Assembly (NCBI GenBank): GCA_030682575.1
Contig: JAUXNX010000029.1
Coordinates: 1-64,000, forward strand
DNA: 64,000 bases
Source: Gammaproteobacteria bacterium
GTDB lineage: Bacteria; Pseudomonadota; Gammaproteobacteria; Pseudomonadales; Pseudohongiellaceae
Direction of reading: 5' to 3'
The notes below the pieces were generated by a model. It worked only from the letters and a program-made list of their open reading frames with translations. It was not told where the DNA came from and did not search any database. Of the stretch, positions 61,674 to 64,000 are shown piece by piece (within the stretch, counting starts at the first letter, position 1; every line of letters starts with the position of its first letter). A program made the position numbers and the translations under genes.

Positions 61674-64000
61674 TCACCGCTCGACGGTGTAGGTGAGGTC
61701 TATGCTCTGGGTGCTGCCGGACTTGGCTTCCAGCTTCACGCGCTCGGTGATGGAGTAATCCACTGCCAGCGTGGATTCGGTCTCGAACAGACCCACGCCA
61801 TAGCGGATGAAGATCTTCGGCGTCAGATACTTGCCCAGCGTCAGACTACTGTTGGCCGCATCTCCCGAACTCGTGAAAGCCAGTGTATCCAGCCCCAACT
61901 GATTGCGGATCTGATTCGTCAGTCCCTGACCCTGATTGATGCCCAGATTCGTGATGGCGCCGATCAGCGCGTTGCTGTCCTCATTACCCAGTTCTGCGAA
62001 AGGGCGGTCGGTCAGCAGCACCGCAATGATGTCGCCGTCCGGCAATGTCGGTGTCGAGAACAACTGGCTGCGGATATTGCGCAGTGTGCCGTTCATCTGC
62101 ACGCCCACCTTCACGTTTTCTGTTTGTCGCACGGCGCGGATATCCAGTGCCGGGTTGTCATAGCTGCCGAAGAACAGCAGCTTGCCATGCTCGATGATCA
62201 GGGTGCGGCCATAGGTCTGATAGTTGCCTTCGATCACTGTCAGTTCGCCATAGGTCAGCGGTGAGCCTGTGGCGCGTTGCGTGATGTCGAGTGCCCCGGA
62301 AAGTTGCGTGTTCAGACCGAAGCCGCGAAAGCGCACATCGTCGCCCAGCACCAGATGCAGTTCCGCCGTGATGGGTGTGTCGCCGAGTATGCCCCGGTCA
62401 CCCTGTGCGGCATTGCGAACCTCGGGTGCATCCACTGGCTGCGAGACCAGTACAGTGTCGCTGGACACGTCGATGGCACTCTCCGGCAGTGTGGTGATCT
62501 GCACATCCAGCACAGGCAATACAAGGGTGCCGTTGATGTCGATCCCTGCCGCACTTGCTGCGACATTCATGTTCGGGCTGATGGCCAGACTGAGTTCGGG
62601 AAGGTTGACCAGCTCGAAGTTGTTGCCCAGCAGTTCAAGCGTCAGAGAGCGGTTTTCCGAGAGCGGGTCGTGCAGCTCGCTCACGAAGCTCAGCGTTCCA
62701 TCGCCTGATAGCGCCTGCCCCTGAATCACGATCGTCTCGCCGCCATCGCTGGTCATGGTAGTCGTCAGCTCGCTGATTACCATCCCCAGAGCTGGTACTT
62801 CCAGCGATCCATCGGCCACGGTCATGCTGCCGCCGAAGCGTGGTTCGTCAACCGTACCAGAGATGATAGCGAGGCCTGTCAGTTGGCCACGAGGATTCTG
62901 CACTTGTGGAACGAAGGCTTCGATCCAGCTCAACTCATCGAAGGCCAGATTCAACAGTCCATCGAGACGTTGCTGCGGATCGATGCTGAGGCGTGCCCGG
63001 GCGTTGCCTTCCACAGCCATGCCGGTGGCGGCGAGGTCAGGCTGGTAGAAGTCCGCCAGGCCATTCAATTGCCAGGCATTGTTCTCGCGAGTACCGCTGA
63101 GCGTCGCCGTGCGCCAGTGGAATTCCTGTATCTCCGGTTCGGGTGTGCTGGCAGTATCTGTAGCCTCCGGCACAAAGTCTTCGGCGACTTGTGCCGATGT
63201 GACATTGATTCGTCCGCTGCCGGCATTGACATTGAAGCTGACTGATAGCGCAGCAGGATCATTCGAGAGTCTGCCGCTGACACCGAGTTCGGCATTCAAG
63301 TTGCCATCAATGGCCGTCCCGGCAGGCAGGCGTGGTATCAGGCCGGATGCTGCGCCAGCCTCCGGGGTAGTTCGCGATGGATTGACTGGGTTGAAGACGG
63401 CCAACGGGTAGTTGCGTAGAGCGGCCTGGGCGTCAATCTCCCCACCGTCGCGCCAACTGCCATTCAGGCACAGCTCACTGCCCGCTTCCACCCAGCAATG
63501 TTCTGCGATGTTGACCTGAGTCGCCGAGAGCAATAGGGCGACTGTTTGATTGAGCTGCCAGTTGCCTAATTCGGAACGAATCGAGGCGCGCTGCAGTTGG
63601 CCTGCCCAGGTTGTCTCTTCAACATCGGTGAGGCCTCCCGAAGCGGCAAGCTCGCCTTGGCCGATCGGGCCGTCGACGGTCAGCTCCAGAGTGTGAGCAG
63701 CAGGTTGTCCGGCAACATTGAGATGCACCCGACGGATGCGTTGTGTTCCAGCGGCGTCGAGAATGATGTCTCCCAACTGCAGCACAAGAGTATTACTGCC
63801 GTCGCTGTAACTGCCTTCCAGGTTGAGGTCGGCAATGCTTACGGTGTCATAAACGATGTCGCGGCCTGAGGCCTCGAGACTGAGTTGCAGTTCGGCTGGC
63901 GTGCCTATGATGCTGCCCTCGGCATTGAGACTGCCGTCGAGCAATGGAGAGAGTGTATGCAAGTCGTTGGCACGCAGTTGCCATTGCAAGTCGATGGTGT
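61674..64000 (-). CDS. tamB: TamB, C-terminal part (continues beyond the window)
   Basis: The frame is open to the right edge (776 residues visible). Repeating beta-strand pattern of the DUF490/TamB family: SLNAEGSIIGTPAELQLSLE, LDGLLNLAFDELSWIEAFVP, GSMTVADGSLEVPALGMVIS, and the conserved C-terminus VIEGNYQTYGRTLIIEHGKL, IIAVLLTDRPFAELG, LTNQIRNQLGLDTLAF and KLEAKSGSTQSIDLTYTVER. TamB spans the periplasm as a lipid-conducting beta-groove and partners TamA in the outer membrane. tamA is probably further right. Confidence 0.95.
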   Translation of the reverse strand, partial: TIDLQWQLRANDLHTLSPLLDGSLNAEGSIIGTPAELQLSLEASGRDIVYDTVSIADLNLEGSYSDGSNTLVLQLGDIILDAAGTQRIRRVHLNVAGQPAAHTLELTVDGPIGQGELAASGGLTDVEETTWAGQLQRASIRSELGNWQLNQTVALLLSATQVNIAEHCWVEAGSELCLNGSWRDGGEIDAQAALRNYPLAVFNPVNPSRTTPEAGAASGLIPRLPAGTAIDGNLNAELGVSGRLSNDPAALSVSFNVNAGSGRINVTSAQVAEDFVPEATDTASTPEPEIQEFHWRTATLSGTRENNAWQLNGLADFYQPDLAATGMAVEGNARARLSIDPQQRLDGLLNLAFDELSWIEAFVPQVQNPRGQLTGLAIISGTVDEPRFGGSMTVADGSLEVPALGMVISELTTTMTSDGGETIVIQGQALSGDGTLSFVSELHDPLSENRSLTLELLGNNFELVNLPELSLAISPNMNVAASAAGIDINGTLVLPVLDVQITTLPESAIDVSSDTVLVSQPVDAPEVRNAAQGDRGILGDTPITAELHLVLGDDVRFRGFGLNTQLSGALDITQRATGSPLTYGELTVIEGNYQTYGRTLIIEHGKLLFFGSYDNPALDIRAVRQTENVKVGVQMNGTLRNIRSQLFSTPTLPDGDIIAVLLTDRPFAELGNEDSNALIGAITNLGINQGQGLTNQIRNQLGLDTLAFTSSGDAANSSLTLGKYLTPKIFIRYGVGLFETESTLAVDYSITERVKLEAKSGSTQSIDLTYTVER

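Overview
The window looks like a gammaproteobacterial chromosome, probably marine or halotolerant. The evidence is two NhaB antiporters plus NhaA, TamB, a long TonB-dependent receptor, periplasmic and lipoprotein c-type cytochromes, and gene families typical of marine Gammaproteobacteria. I cannot name a genus. Two kinds of DNA are present. Positions 1 to about 17,300 are visibly richer in A+T and hold defence genes, IS elements and an integrase, so this is a genomic island. From about 17,300 onward the sequence is richer in G+C and carries ordinary metabolic and transport operons.

The island: the window opens inside an IS3-family element that has cut off the 5' end of an AbiEii-type nucleotidyltransferase gene. 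A tyrosine recombinase with a small partner ORF follows. Then comes a type III CBASS antiphage operon on the minus strand: a 57-codon ORF, cdnC, cap7 (HORMA), cap6 (TRIP13-like ATPase), nucC and a two-helix membrane protein. A divergent capH-capP regulator pair controls it. An intact IS66-family element with a perfect 8-bp target duplication (GTTTGATC) separates the operon from a last 71-codon gene that lay only about 43 bp downstream before the insertion. Two overlapping DUF262 genes (GmrSD-like) and a very acidic 166-aa protein follow. The island ends at a duplicated tRNA 3' end (17273-17300, probably tRNA-Arg) with its native terminator, preceded by phased TGACCA/AGACCA boxes that look like integrase arm sites.

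The backbone: hipBA; arsR-arsH-MFS (arsenic); a cluster of a PHP-like secreted protein, a Tat-exported flavin amine oxidase, a dihaem cytochrome c and a RidA-family lipoprotein, which together suggest periplasmic amine oxidation; tandem nhaB copies; a universal stress protein; a haem lipoprotein of the DUF3365 type; an ABC/FtsX/HlyD export system; an overlapping operon that continues from the exporter into acetate kinase, phosphoketolase, AMP phosphorylase and PRPP synthetase, facing a beta-CASP RNase; soxC/soxD-like genes with a semialdehyde dehydrogenase; a TonB receptor; a B3-like metallo-hydrolase; a CHASE-PAS-GAF-GGDEF-EAL protein; nhaA; a TPR protein; a membrane-anchored Hsp20-like protein; and the C-terminal part of tamB, which runs off the right edge.

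The most unusual non-coding signals are two 114-bp stem-loop repeats in opposite orientation near 61.2-61.6 kb, whose 29-bp arms differ at eight positions but are fully compensated, and three degenerate 28-bp repeats at an exact 52-bp period near the integrase. The strongest candidates for undescribed biology are the extra CBASS genes (57-aa, two-helix and 71-aa proteins), the DUF262 pair with the acidic protein, and the periplasmic amine oxidase cluster.
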